NCBI GenBank assembly: GCA_033239125.1
Contig: BSWB01000004.1
Location: 123,823,235 to 123,887,234 of the forward strand
DNA from: Fagopyrum homotropicum
Lineage: Eukaryota; Streptophyta; Magnoliopsida; Caryophyllales; Polygonaceae
Length of the DNA stretch: 64,000 nucleotides
Direction: 5' to 3'
Positions 45,401-56,499 of this stretch are shown here, piece by piece (positions within the stretch are counted from its first letter, which is position 1; each line of letters begins with the position of its first letter). Under the pieces are notes generated by a model, which did no database searches, was not told where the DNA came from, and worked only from the letters and a program-made list of their open reading frames with translations. Position numbers and translations under genes: made by a program.

Positions 45401-45694
45401 AATTAATTTAAAACATGACACCGGATATTTAAATAACTCGATCAAATTAACCGTAACGGGATTTCCGGTCTGAAAAACTCCCAAACTTTATGTGAAATAA
45501 GTTACGGAATATATCAATAAATGTAATATTTATATATAATCTCATAAAAATTTAATTTACAATGTGAAACTACTCGTAAAAATTATTTAACCCATTTAAC
45601 GTATCGATAAAACCCGACAAACTACAAAATGCAAACGCGCCAAAATTTGGGGCGTTACACCACTCTACAAACCCATTTGTATCGGAATTTGACA
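42418..45694 (+). mobile_element. TRIM-like small LTR element split by a solo LTR
   Basis: Two direct repeats of about 206 bases (42,418-42,624; and 42,720-42,895 plus 45,665-45,694) both start TGTTG, contain GATAATAAGGTCCCACATCG and end TTTGACA. They flank about 95 bases that begin with a degenerate initiator-Met type primer site (TCGTATCAAAG) and end with a purine-rich TGCAGGGGCG. The total without the insertion is about 508 bases with no coding capacity, as in TRIM elements. The second LTR is interrupted by the solo LTR at 42,896-45,659. No target duplication is clear. Confidence 0.75.
42896..45659 (-). mobile_element. Solo LTR of a T-type element
   Basis: The 2,764-base sequence starts TGTAACACCCCGAATCC and ends GGGGCGTTACA, parallel to the T LTRs of the nested element. 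It is flanked by a perfect 5-base duplication CCACT (42,891-42,895 and 45,660-45,664). There is no internal region. This is the product expected from LTR-LTR recombination. The GC-rich part at 44,600-45,250 matches the position of that in the T LTRs. Confidence 0.93.
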
Positions 45695-45842
45695 CACGTT
45701 GTCTGTGACTTGCAGACAGCTAGGGAGAAGACGGATCATCCTTACTCAGGGTTACTGTCCCCCAGAGGAAAGGAGTGACAGCTAGAGGCAATGAAGGCTA
45801 CCCTCTACTACTGCTCGATGATGAAGTGGTTCTTAGTTGTTA
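45695..45842. other. Unassigned spacer
   Basis: About 150 bases between the TRIM 3' LTR and the family C LTR. No primer site or gene is recognised. Confidence 0.5.
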
Positions 45843-47647
45843 TGTTAGAAACGTATATCACAAAAGTCTTACAATTTATAACTCGATATAATTTCCTAAC
45901 TCCTAGCGAACCCACAGTGTATGGGTCGTTTTGTAGCAAGGATAGTATTCCGAGGTTGAACACGAAGACTAAGGTGAAATCAAATCAAACAAGTGATCAT
46001 GGATAGTGCAAATCTAGTCTAAGAAAAGAGAAAGAAATAAAGAAATGAAAATCATGATATTTTTGGTTGGGTTTTTGTGGTGATCAAACAAAGATCACAA
46101 ATCATGCAAGATTATAACCCAAACAACCAACTCAAGCTTGCAACACAAGCAAGCAACACAAATAGAAGATATGTGATCAATGAGAGAAAAGCGGATTCTA
46201 GGGGTTAGGACTTCCGTTTTTGGAATTGGACTCAAGCTTCTAATCAGCTTTGGACATGCTACGGTATGTTGGGAAAAGGGTGTTTCTTAAATGGGATCAA
46301 TCACCGGGTAGTTCTCATGGTCCACTAATCCCGCACCTAAGGTCCTATTACCGGGTAAGTCTCTAGGAGCCTAAAGTTGGGAATTCTACACAAACCGAAT
46401 TGCTATCTAGGGGTCAAACCTCTCCTCACTGGGTAAGTTTCGGGAAGGCAAGTCCTAAGCAACAATCCTAGCACACTTAGTCAAATAGCGGCTTGTGAGG
46501 CTCACTACTACCTAGAGTTCATCAACTTTGGTATCTAAGATCGGGAATTACCGGGTAAGTCTCTTCCCTCACTTAGCTTGCTAGCATTAGGTCACCCTAA
46601 GATTGATTATGCTTAACAAACACAAGGATTTCAACAATCTAACATCCTAACATTCAGATTCATCAATACAAGCACAACAGAGAAAAACACGGCCAAAACC
46701 ACGGTCGAGAATTTACAAGAACAGGCCGTGATTTTGGGTCTGGGTTAACATTCGAGCAAGCAAATCATCCAAGGGTACATTCAAGTCTATTCTATTATAG
46801 TCCAAGCCATAACCATCATTCCATCACCCTAGAATCACAACTACTTAGCCAACAACATGCATTTTAAGATCCAAACTCAACATGTAAGCATTCATGGCTT
46901 CCAAAGCAAGAAAATGAAATAAGAGTGAAAAGAAACAAGTAATCTTAGTTGAATATGAGATTAAACAAAACTTACAACCCTTCAAACACAACTCCAAAAT
47001 GTTCCTTACAATGCCTTCAAAAGTTCTTCAACAAAAATCACTAAAAACTCACTCAAAAGTTCACTCTCAATCTTTATCTTGATGTGTTGTTCTTCCTAAA
47101 AAATGAGAGTGTTTTTCTTCTCCTCCAAGAATTCCCAATGTGGATAATGATGATGTGTGAGAGAATGTGGGAGTGTTCCCCAGCAACATCCTGCAGAACC
47201 ACTTATATTCTCCACCAAGAGCAAGGGTCGGGCAAAGATCATGGGACACGTGTCAAAGCTGTCCAGAGAAAACCACGGCCAAAACCACGGTCGATATTTT
47301 TGCCTCTAGGCCGTGGAAATACCTGTTCAGCTCTCTTTGGATCATTAAGCCATGAGTTGGTGCAAGGCATGCACCAACAAGGTCTTTTGTGTTCTCCTTT
47401 GCTCCTAGCTTGCTCCTTAATGAGTCCGGAAGTGTGCCATCACGAGGAAAGATCCTCGAATGTATCGATTAAGCTCCAAAAGCTCCCCAAAATACCTACA
47501 AAACCGACAAGAGTTCGTGTAGACGTCTATTTCGACAATATGCATGAATTAAGCGTAAACGTCATGAACTAATGCCAAACCATGCATGAATAACGGGAAA
47601 AACTATCTAAATGAATGCCTTAACTAACGTCATTAATCATGTCATCA
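45843..47647 (-). repeat. Athila family C 3' LTR
   Basis: On the minus strand it starts TGATGACATG at 47,647 and ends near 45,843. It contains the conserved AACCCACAGTGTATGGGTCG region near its 3' end. Family C motifs (CCACGGCC, CCACGGTC) sit at 47,270-47,330 and 46,680-46,735, that is about 320-380 and 910-965 bases from the start. It lacks a primer site on its inner side, so it is a 3' LTR. Confidence 0.8.
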
Positions 47648-49390
47648 AAATACCTCATACTTGTCACTTGCTCGTCCCCGAGCAAGGTCCAACTATAGGC
47701 TACGAGATGTCATGGTTTATGAATGCGTAAAAAAATAAAATATTTTTGGAATTGTGCTTCTAAAATTGGATCACCTTCATAGTCATGTTTCATGGCAATG
47801 GACAAGCATACGTGTATTAAATGAATGAAGGCATGGAAAGACAATCATACTTTACTCGAAAGCATGCATGAAAAGTGAAAATGATGAAGTCAAGATGATC
47901 ATGAGAACATCCAATCTAGATCACTAAGTCATACACATATGCAAATAGGTCACAAGGACTTAGGAAAGAAGAGGCCAAGAAACGTTGTTATAGGTGGGAA
48001 CGTTTTTAGGTCATGTGATGCTAATCCGGGAAAGGAACTAAACAACCACAACTTCACATTTATACTTCATCCACCAAAGTGTATTTTTTTCTCCATCTTT
48101 TCTTTCTTTTCTTTTCTTTTTTTCTTTTTCATTTACTTTCACTTATTTTTGAGACAATGACATTGGTGTACAAAAGCCGAAACCTTGGTGATTAGCGGAC
48201 CTCGGGATATTTCCAAGGTGCCTCACACCGGGCACACATACCAAGGCACGTTAGGACATTCGGTTTATCTAACTTTGGCAAGACACAAACACCCGATAGT
48301 GTGAATGGTGCCGAGTTACTCGTCATCAAAACCAAAGTCCCCAAACCTATATTTTTTTCTACACTTTTTACAACAAATTCAGCACTTCAGTCACAACATT
48401 CATTCATCAACAACTTCACTCCACACTTATCTTTTCACACACTCAACACACTAGCATAGTCCTTTTCACACACTCAACTTCACCCCACACTTGTCTTTTC
48501 ACCCCACACTTGTCTTTTAATTAAGTGAGGTGCTCAACCAACATGGTCAAGATGAGAAGAAGAGAGATGAATTGCCTTAATCATTCCTAGATGATGTGCA
48601 AGAACTAGCATGTAATTTCGACTATCAATCCTCAATCCAATCAAGGCAAACATCATAATCATAATTCATACATAGGATTCAAGAGAAGTATTTCAAGTCC
48701 ACATATGCATAAATCCATTCAACACACAAGGCCATCTATAGCCAATTCACAAAACAATCTCATTATGAGGGTCATATCCAAACTAAGAAGCACAAAAGTT
48801 TTTAAATTTTCTGAATTTTTTTTTGAAATTTTTTTAGATAAATATATATAATGCAAAGCATAATGAAACATGCGACAATAATATTAAACTATCCTAGATG
48901 CAATCATGCAAATGATTATAAAAACCCCACCCCATACTTAAAACCACATTGTCCCCAATGTGCAAATTAAATAAGGAAGTGAAAGAGAGTCCTCACAATG
49001 TAAAAATTGTATTTTCGGTATTTTGGTTCACTCGTGTGAAGTGATGGTGGATGATCAATCATAGGTGGTAGAGAGATGTTGATGTTTATTATGGCGTCGG
49101 GACCCGCGCTAAGCACCGCAAGCCGTCCAAGTCCCACGTCCGCTCCACCCACATTTGATGCGGGATCATCATCATCACCTCCATGCCTTGCAAGAATCCT
49201 TTGTTCCCTAGACTCTAGCACACAAACACAAGACACACAAACACAAGACACACAAACACACCAAAACAAAGACAAAAGCAAAAAGCGAAAACAAAAACTA
49301 AAAGACGAAAAGGATAAGATATGTACCAATGGGTTGCCTCCCATTAATCGCTTCTTTAAGGTGATTAGTTTGACCAAATTCGGGAGCGTT
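47648..49390 (-). other. Family C 3' internal region without ORF3
   Basis: Contains the polypurine tract next to the LTR, the conserved 3' block at about 48,271-48,327, a second purine-rich run near 48,907-48,925, and a diverged post-pol block (GGGTTGCCTCCCATTAATCG near 49,331-49,350). Only about 350 bases separate the post-pol block from the 3' noncoding part, so ORF3 is missing. A 148-codon minus frame (48,967-49,413) runs through noncoding blocks and is not accepted as a gene. Confidence 0.65.
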
Positions 49391-49735
49391 TCACTCAAAG
49401 TGAAGTGGGGCAATCATATCCACCGGAGCTTCCGGGATGTACCTCTTCAAACGGTGCTCATTCACCTTAAAATCTCCACAATGCTCCCCACCTATCTCAA
49501 TCGCTCCATGGGGAAAAACCTTCCTCACCACATAAGGACTCGTCCATCTTGACTTGAGCTTTCCGGGGAAGAGCCGCAACTTTGAATTGAAGAGAAGGAC
49601 TAAGTCACCTTCACCCAACTCCTTTGGGATTAGACGTTTGTCAGGCCAACGCTTGGTCCTTTCCTTGTAAATCCGGGCGTTTTCATAAGCATCCAACCGG
49701 ATCTCCTCAAGAGCATTCATGTCTAGCAACCTGTA
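49391..49735 (-). pseudogene. Athila integrase C-terminal fragment (family C)
   Basis: The 113-aa stretch corresponds to the last part of pol: ALEEIRLDAYENARIYKERTKRW, GDLVLLFNSKLRLFPGKLKSRWTSPYVV (the GPY/F-type region), and FKVNEHRLKRYIPEAP, ending near the pol stop. Homology to pol stops at about 49,735, where D-type sequence begins, so everything upstream of this point in the element has been lost. Confidence 0.85.
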
Positions 49736-49751
49736 AGATCCTAGGTTTTGC

Positions 49752-49845
49752 CTTCACCGCCCCTGCGGTGAAGAGGGCCGCCCCCGCGGCCAGCCGCCCC
49801 TGCGGCTGTGTGATCCGCCCCTGCGGATCGTGCGACAGATCGCAC
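49752..49845 (+). repeat. Array of five perfect hairpins (family D motif)
   Basis: Each has perfectly complementary arms and a 4-base loop: 49,752-49,773 (9-bp arms CTTCACCGC/GCGGTGAAG, loop CCCT); 49,776-49,791 (GGCCGC/GCGGCC, loop CCCC); 49,791-49,808 (CAGCCGC/GCGGCTG, loop CCCT); 49,812-49,829 (GATCCGC/GCGGATC, loop CCCT); 49,830-49,845 (GTGCGA/TCGCAC, loop CAGA). The arms differ between hairpins but always pair. Confidence 0.95.
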
Positions 49846-49862
49846 CGATCTGTTTTCGTCGT

Positions 49863-49870
49863 TATATATT
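49863..49870 (+). promoter_or_regulatory. Candidate internal promoter TATA box (D type)
   Basis: TATATATT begins 18 bases after the last hairpin. It is the D counterpart of the TATA boxes at 20,018, 35,577 and 61,617. A second TATA-like CTATATATTC lies near 49,970. Confidence 0.4.
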
Positions 49871-50215
49871 TCTTCCATAGATAGAATATCCGCTATTCTA
49901 TCTTATGGGCCGGTTTCCTTATTTTCTTTCTAACCCTAGACATCCTTCCGTCTAGTGTTCCAGCCCTCCCTATATATTCTCTTCTTTCTCTCCTTTTTCC
50001 CGTTCCCTGCTATCATCTTCAAACCCTAGAGAGCTGCAGCCGTCCTTGCTTCCTACAATCCCGCTGAACGTGTAAGTGCATCTTTTCTGGTTCTTCCTCA
50101 CGTTCCTTTAGCGCTGCATGTCTTCTCTTCTGTTTTTGTTTCTTCCTTTCGTTCTTTTCTTTTCTTCTTCTCCAAGGATCAACCATAAGCCTTGATTCTT
50201 GTGGAGTGTTCCGTT

Positions 50216-51742
50216 GTTGACTGACCGAGGTTATTTCTATGGTCGTCTATACCCAATCAAAAGTAAATCCCGACTTAGCACTAAGAACAAGTATAGTGAT
50301 TAAGTAAGGATCGAACCCAAGAGAGTTAAGGTGTTTTAGATGCAATTATTGATTATAGTGACAAGTGACACAAGGGGGGGGGGGTTTGGTTGAATTGATG
50401 CACAAAAACTTATGAAAACGATTAATGCAACAAGTAAGATAATGATGAGTGAATCTACACTAGGCTGATTCTAAGCATGCAATTACTACTTTGATGAGTT
50501 CCTTTTACAAGTTTTCAAGTAACCTCCCGTCTCGATCGTATATATGTGTTGAGCCAACCGGCATCAACACAACTTAACAGGTTAAAGTTTCGTAAACCTA
50601 CAAGGACAAATAACAAGTTAGCTTTCAAACAAAGACTAAGGGATATAAAGAGAATATTAAAACCGTTAAACTTATCTTTTATATTTGTGTTCCTTTTCTT
50701 TAAGTAATCAGAACCCGTTATTACTTAAATTTGCTACTAGATTAAAGACCCGAACCCGGAACCTATTAATCCTAGTTGTTTACATGCACTTTAGAACCTA
50801 AGGTGATCAATCTCAAGCAATAGTAAAACATGCAATTAGACAATGGAGATCAAGGAAACACAAAGTATTACTGAATGAAAACTTATATTATAAAGTAGTT
50901 ACAACCAAGGTAACAATGCAGCTTCAAACCAACCCAATGTAGCAAGGGAGTTTAGAAATTCATTACAAGGTAGCAAGACAATCTAAGTGGATAATTTGTT
51001 GATTAACAAGATGATAAGATGGATGATTCTAGCAATCAACCAAGGACTATTTATACTACAAAAGACACTAAATAGGAGTAAATGGCCGGCCAAAAACAGC
51101 CACCTTAAATGCCATGAAGGTGGTGTAAACAGCCGGAGTAAAGCTTGTGGCTTTAAACCGCAGGGGCGTCCTTCAGGAACCGCAGGGGCGGTTTAGGCAG
51201 AATCGGTTGATCTTCTTCAGGACCGCTGGGGCGGCTACACAATTCCGCTGGGGCGGATCTTCAATGCACTTTAACGTCTGACCTTTCGATTTCCTGGCGA
51301 TCCTAATGCCAAGCCGCCGGGGCGTCCCTATGTCAGCGCAAGGGCGGTGACATAGCCTCTTCGTCTTCCAGCTCCCATGTTGAGGCGCAGGAAACGCCGC
51401 AGTGGAAGGCACAGGGGAGCTGGTCTTCGTTTCTTCAATTGAGGACACCGTAGGGGCGTCAAGGAGTGGCGCAGGGGCGGTGACACGCTTCATGGTTGGT
51501 GCTGGTGAAGACGCAGGGAGCGCTCAAGTGGAAAACGTCATCCGCAGGGGCGGCTGCAAGGACCCGCTGGGACGGTGAGGCAATAGAAGCTTTGCTTCAT
51601 GATCGATCTTCATTCCTAAGTGCTTATAACTCCTTCCTTAGCTTCTTTTAGTCTTCTTCTTCTAGACTAAGGAGTTAGTAGCATAAACCGACACTAATGC
51701 AATAAAAAGACTCTAAAAACTATCCTAAATGATAGTGATTCC
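50216..51742 (-). repeat. Athila family D 3' LTR
   Basis: On the minus strand it starts TGATGGAATCAC near 51,742 and ends near 50,216. The GATCGAACCCAAGAG region near its 3' end corresponds to the GTATCGAACACAGGG part of the E LTR. It carries a dense cluster of family D motifs at 51,155-51,560. The exact 3' end is uncertain. Confidence 0.6.
51155..51560 (-). repeat. Cluster of family D hairpin motifs in LTR
   Basis: About ten copies of CCGC-(A/T)GGG-GCGG and variants, for example AACCGC-AGGG-GCGGTT near 51,179-51,194, TCCGC-TGGG-GCGGA near 51,244-51,256 and CCGC-AGGG-GCGG near 51,542-51,553. On the minus strand the loops read CCCT/CCCA, the same as in the array at 49,752. Confidence 0.85.
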
Positions 51743-52258
51743 ATCACCTACCAAACTCCCCCATACTTAAACTTTTTACTCGCCCCGCAGGTACAAATGA
51801 CATCAACTAGACTTAAAGGCCTCAGGAAGCATGAGCAAACAGAAGGACAATGAAAAACAAGAGAAAAGCCAAGAAAGAAAGAAGGAAAAGAGAGGAAATG
51901 TGAGAAAAAGAAATACTACCATACTTATCGCTCCAAGAGTGGCCTACCCGGACAACCTCCTTATGACTCCCCTTCTTATGTCGCCAAAACGCCAAAAGGG
52001 AAACCTACACTCGGTGTCGCTCATTTTGCCAAGGCGCCCTTTTGGGTTTTCACCTTGCCACTCTTCTTCTTTTCTCACTTTAACTCACATCCCTCAAGTC
52101 CAATTTTGCACCAACCTAAGGTTGGTCGGACTACCTTCTTTTTACCTAAACCGCCCTTTCGGGTTTTTGGTTTATCCACGGATTTCCATGCCTTTTTTCA
52201 CTTCTTTGACTTTTTTCTTTTTTTTCTTTTTATTTTTGAAAATCAAACTGAATTCAAC
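51743..52258 (-). other. Family D 3' internal end
   Basis: On the minus strand the polypurine tract AAGTATGGGGG lies just before the LTR, preceded by a GCGGGGCGAG word that stands where other families have a GCTTGG...CAAGC inverted repeat. It is cut at 52,258 by the U LTR. Short frames here are not convincing. Confidence 0.55.
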
Positions 52259-54570
52259 TGTAACACCCCAAATTCTGAGAACTCGGGGAGCTACTGGTTA
52301 GGACCTCACAATGGGTCCCGACCTTAGTTTGAGAACAATCTTAGTTGGATCTTACAACAAGGCACAAAAGTATTTAAAACGTTTGAAAACTTTAAACAAT
52401 ATATACATGGAGAATATGAATTAGCCTTATAAGAAACGATAATAAAACGACGCATATGAAGAACAGAAGACATTCCTGTCCCCAACTAAATGAGTATGTG
52501 GACCCGGCTGACCATTCTCTCCGGATCTCTCTACAACTGTCTTAACCTGCAAGGCATCTACAAGCGGTATAAAACCGTTAGCTAACATTCTATGCATAAG
52601 TATAAAGGTAAAAGCACAATCACACATCATGCACAATCAACATGCAACAGTCAATTCTTTTATTATCTTTAATTAGGTGATATGCCATTACTCATGATAC
52701 TTATTTTGTGACACGAGGGATTCCCAAACCTCCCCCCTGTCCCCGTTTACCAATGCGGAATGATACTAATGCTTTTGACCGTCTACCTGACTGGGCTGGT
52801 CGCAAGGAACCTCCTAGACTCTCGCAAGAGCTAGGCAGATGATGTCACGACCCGTTATCATACACTTGGGTCAATTACTTAAATAATAAAGTCGGCCTAA
52901 TCCGGTTTCGTTGTTTATTATAACTAACAAACACCACTCATACACATTACACTCATACAAGAAGCCAGCTAAGTTAGTCCGTGGACTTACCTGAATCAAA
53001 TCTCGACTCTCTTAATCACAACTCAATCTATAATTGTATAACTCGGTTGCCTGTCAAAGGAGGCAAGTGTGTCAGCACACTTTCTAGGTAATTAGAAGTC
53101 TAAGACTTCTAAGGTAGTAGATCCTATTAGAACAGAATTTAATACAGTACCAATTTATGGTAAAATGACTATTTTACCCTTGGTCCCGGAACTTCCAAAA
53201 ACCTGGAATACTTACTTAAATTCTTATTTGAGGCTAACTAACCCTATTCTACTCCGTAGGATGATTTTTGGTAACAACTAGAGAACTACTAATTTTTTTC
53301 TATTTCCCGAAAAGTCATTGAGGTCCAATTACAGCTTCAAATATGAAATTAAAATAAACTTATAAAAATTCTGAAATAAATTTCTAAATTATCTATGATA
53401 TCTAATCTACTCATAGGAGCAAGAATTTCTTAAAACTCTTCAACCATTACTTCTACAAAAATCTTTGAAGTTGGCTACAATGCTAGAAAAAAAACAGTTC
53501 AACTACTCTACTTTGAGACCCTATAACTTTCAATCCGACCGTTCATTTCTTCTCAAATTTTATCACCATAAACTACATATATCTACCTACGATCTATTAA
53601 AAATTCAACGGTGGATCTTCAACCAATCTCTGTAATATTGGTCCACAACAGTGACCATTTCTCACTTACAAAACTAAGGCTTAAAACGAGTTTTTCTCTT
53701 CCATTTCTAGGGGTAATCTGACCTACTTTCATTGTCATCCAATGATCCTAGTTTGGAGGTTCTAGGAGGCCTCAACAAAGCTTTCTTACTACCCTTCTAC
53801 TACCCTAGTTTGATCTCTCTTCACAACAACACTAACACAATTTTAAACCTATGCAACACATGTCTACATACCTCTAGAAGCCAAGGCTGAACTGGGGAAG
53901 AGAGGAGGAAGAAGGGTTTGCTCTCTTACCAAAGGAGGGTTGCAGAGGGTTGCTACTGCTGTCAAGGGTGTAGGGAAAGCTCGCCACTGGTGACAGCCGG
54001 TTGAAACGTTCCTTAATATCACTACAGGAAGGGGAACCGACTGAGGCTGTTGTGGCTACGTTGTTGCACATTGTTGCGTCCTAGGCGGTTGCTGGTTGTG
54101 TGCAGGAGCAGATCCAGTGTGAGAGGTAAGTAATAGGCAAGGAAACAGAAGGGGGCAAGGGAGGGCATTTATCTGGTTGAACACGTGCACAGAGGGTCGC
54201 TGCAGCGTCCTTGTTTTTGTCGAGTAGGCTAACGCCCAGGGTTGTAGCTGTGCTGAAGGGGTTCCTCCACTTGCTGGCTCCTTTCCTGGTGAGTTTTTGT
54301 GCTTGAGGACAGTGCTGAACGTATGCAGAATGGGAGGTGTCGTGCGAAAGGCGGAAATAGAAGGGGGTAAGAAGAGGCGTTCGGGAGTTACCAATCTTGT
54401 AGCTTCTGAACGGTTGCTCTTCCAGGTTTGCTGGAGTGAAACGCAACAAGGCTGGGCCTGCACAAGGGAGGAAGTGGAGGCTGGGCTCGAAGTGCCGCTG
54501 GGCTGGAGCAGGGCTAGAAAACTGGGCTGAAACTAAGTATTAAAAACTGGGCTGAAAGGGTGAATGAGGT

Positions 54571-54705
54571 TGTCCTGGCCTTGTCACAGCCTTGTCAAAA
54601 CGTGTCATGGTCTCGTCTCAGCCTTGTCATAATCTCGTCTCAGCCTTGTCATGATCTCGTCTCAGTCTTGTCATGATCTCGCTATAATCTCGTCTCAAGT
54701 CGTCG
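54571..54705. repeat. Minisatellite with ~22-bp units
   Basis: About six imperfect units built on CTCGTCTCAGCCTTGTCATG within the U LTR. Confidence 0.85.
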
Positions 54706-54714
54706 TTAAGAATT

Positions 54715-54927
54715 AATTATAAGAATTAGGGTTTGATGTAATTTTATCATTTTATGTGAATTAAATTCTACATAAAATGATAAATAATTATAAGAATTAG
54801 TGTTTGATATAATTCTATCATTTTATATGAATTAACTTCTACATAAAATGATAAATAATTATAAGAATTAGGGTTCGATATAATTCTATCATTTTATGTA
54901 AATTAACTTCTACATAAAATGATAAAA
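54715..54927. repeat. Three 71-bp tandem repeats, each with an internal inverted repeat
   Basis: Copies start at 54,715, 54,786 and 54,857. Each holds TTATCATTTTATGT and, about 15 bases on, its complement ACATAAAATGATAA, so each unit can fold into a 14-bp hairpin. Confidence 0.9.
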
Positions 54928-55194
54928 TTGGTGAAGAAAGAAATACTAGATAGAATGGGAAACCGTCAACGGCTCGAAGTCCGATTTGATTCGGAATTAA
55001 ATGGAATAAAAAAATTCCGGATATTATATCAGTACCCCCTTAAAATAAGTTTCGTCCCGAAACTTAAAACAAGGTATTTAATTAAACGACTTCCATAAAT
55101 AAACTAGTATGTCCTAGTCTCACTAAATTTTTATTCGTTTCCTAAACTTCTCTAACCCTATCAAAGCGTAACGAAAAAGAAACTAGTCGTTACA

Positions 55195-56499
55195 TTTGAT
55201 CCCCTTCAAAATAAGTTTCGTCCCGAAACTTAGTGTAAGACAATCCTGATCGGCCTTTAAGGCACCAAATGGGTGTGTTTGATCACTACACAAAAGTATC
55301 GTCGTTTCCACATCTAAGTATCCCGCACATCAAGGTTATCAAAAGCACACATCACTGACTAAGCACTCAATCATGAAATAAAAAAGTAGTCAAACAATAT
55401 CACACATCCAAAGTCAAGCCCTAACTCGTCCCTCTCGAGGTTACTACTATCACTACATAGGTCCTTGAAAGGATACGTCTCTTACTATCCCCAGTATATG
55501 AGGTAGCCTTATCAGCTTTTCATAAAACCACTAAATCTTAAATCTTTTTCAGGTATTTAGATCACAAGCGCTTGCTACCACATTCTAGAGTGGTTACCGG
55601 ATATCTCACTGGTATCATTTGGCTCAACTGTTTGATCCTCTACCCTGATGACCTAACTCGGGTCTCACAGGTATCTCTCCAACTGAAATTCTCAAACTCA
55701 GTTCCCAAACTTAGTCTCCGTGGAAAACTGAAGCTACACCCTCCAATAGGGTAAGGAATACTAGTCCTTCAGTCACTTCTAAACCGCTTTAAAAACTTCA
55801 AATGGTTGCCTTACACAACTCCCTTCCAGATCCTTTGATGACCTTACGGAAAATAATCTATTCAACTTTCTTCCCCTCGTTATGACCACTGGCTTCCGGC
55901 CTTTTGAAAAGGTTCTAACTACACACTCAGGCCAAAGGTCTTGGACATCCACCAACACTTTACCAAGTACCCAATGCTCTTCGTATCACGACCTACTTGG
56001 TCCTGTCTTTTAACATTACTCATTCATCTTATTCCTCCGATAAGGAATCGTTACCTTTACCCTTTTCAGGTCTAACACTCGAAACAACTAAAAATAAATC
56101 TAGTGGTCATCCTCTTTGTTCACTTGGCATTATTATACTATTTATAGATCTCTAATATATCATTTTCTCAAACTTAAGCTTCTCACGCATTTTCCTAGAT
56201 CTTATGTGACCTAGGAAATGTCCGGAATGACGGTATTAGACATAAAGTGATCTCTTATCACCGTTATTTGATCATAACTACTCAATAATTGTTAACATAC
56301 CATCAACAGTGCACTCTTTTATCCACCATGGTTATCAGACCGATAATATCCCTCTGGCCCAAAGCAACTCGGATCCATTCCGATATAACATTACATGGAA
56401 ACTCTAACCGAGATTATGCTTCTTCTATGCGCGATTGCTGGTTGTAAGTATACCCCTGCTGCTTATTTCCTTATATGTCTTTCGACTTAGTATGGTAGC
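55195..56499 (-). other. U element internal remnant
   Basis: It begins with a likely polypurine tract (TTTGATCCCCTTCAAAATAAG, plus strand, at about 55,195) and the AAGTTTCGTCCCGAAACTT palindrome shared with T. No gag or pol wording could be read with confidence, and no second LTR is present: the E LTR starts at 56,500. Confidence 0.45.

Larger units (their letters stand above)
49736..50215 (+). other. Athila family D post-pol fragment with hairpins and TATA box
   Basis: Starts with five back-to-back hairpins, then a TATA box and a pyrimidine-rich leader (CTTCTTTCTCTCC, AACCCTAGAGAG) like those before ORF3 in A and B. It is cut at about 50,215, before any ORF3 start. Its orientation is opposite to the neighbouring C and D LTRs, so this is a rearranged piece. 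Confidence 0.55.
52259..55194 (-). repeat. U-type LTR (diverged relative of T)
   Basis: In plus orientation it starts TGTAACACCCCAAATTC and shares the GGACCTCACAATGGGTCCCG word with T. It ends GTCGTTACA at 55,194 or possibly at about 55,030, since both points are followed by the same polypurine-like sequence. It contains two tandem-repeat tracts. The GC-rich middle (53,870-54,540) has overlapping frames on both strands that are not accepted as genes. Confidence 0.7.

Noticed and set aside
48967..49552. 148-codon minus and 158-codon plus frames in the family C region
   Set aside because: They run through noncoding blocks and the antisense of integrase; no start context or domain supports them.
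51831..52327. Plus-strand frames of 156 and 90 codons
   Set aside because: Antisense to the family D 3' region and crossing the U LTR border at 52,259.
53874..54530. Frames of 77-135 codons in the U LTR
   Set aside because: GC-rich, frames on both strands, no recognisable domain.
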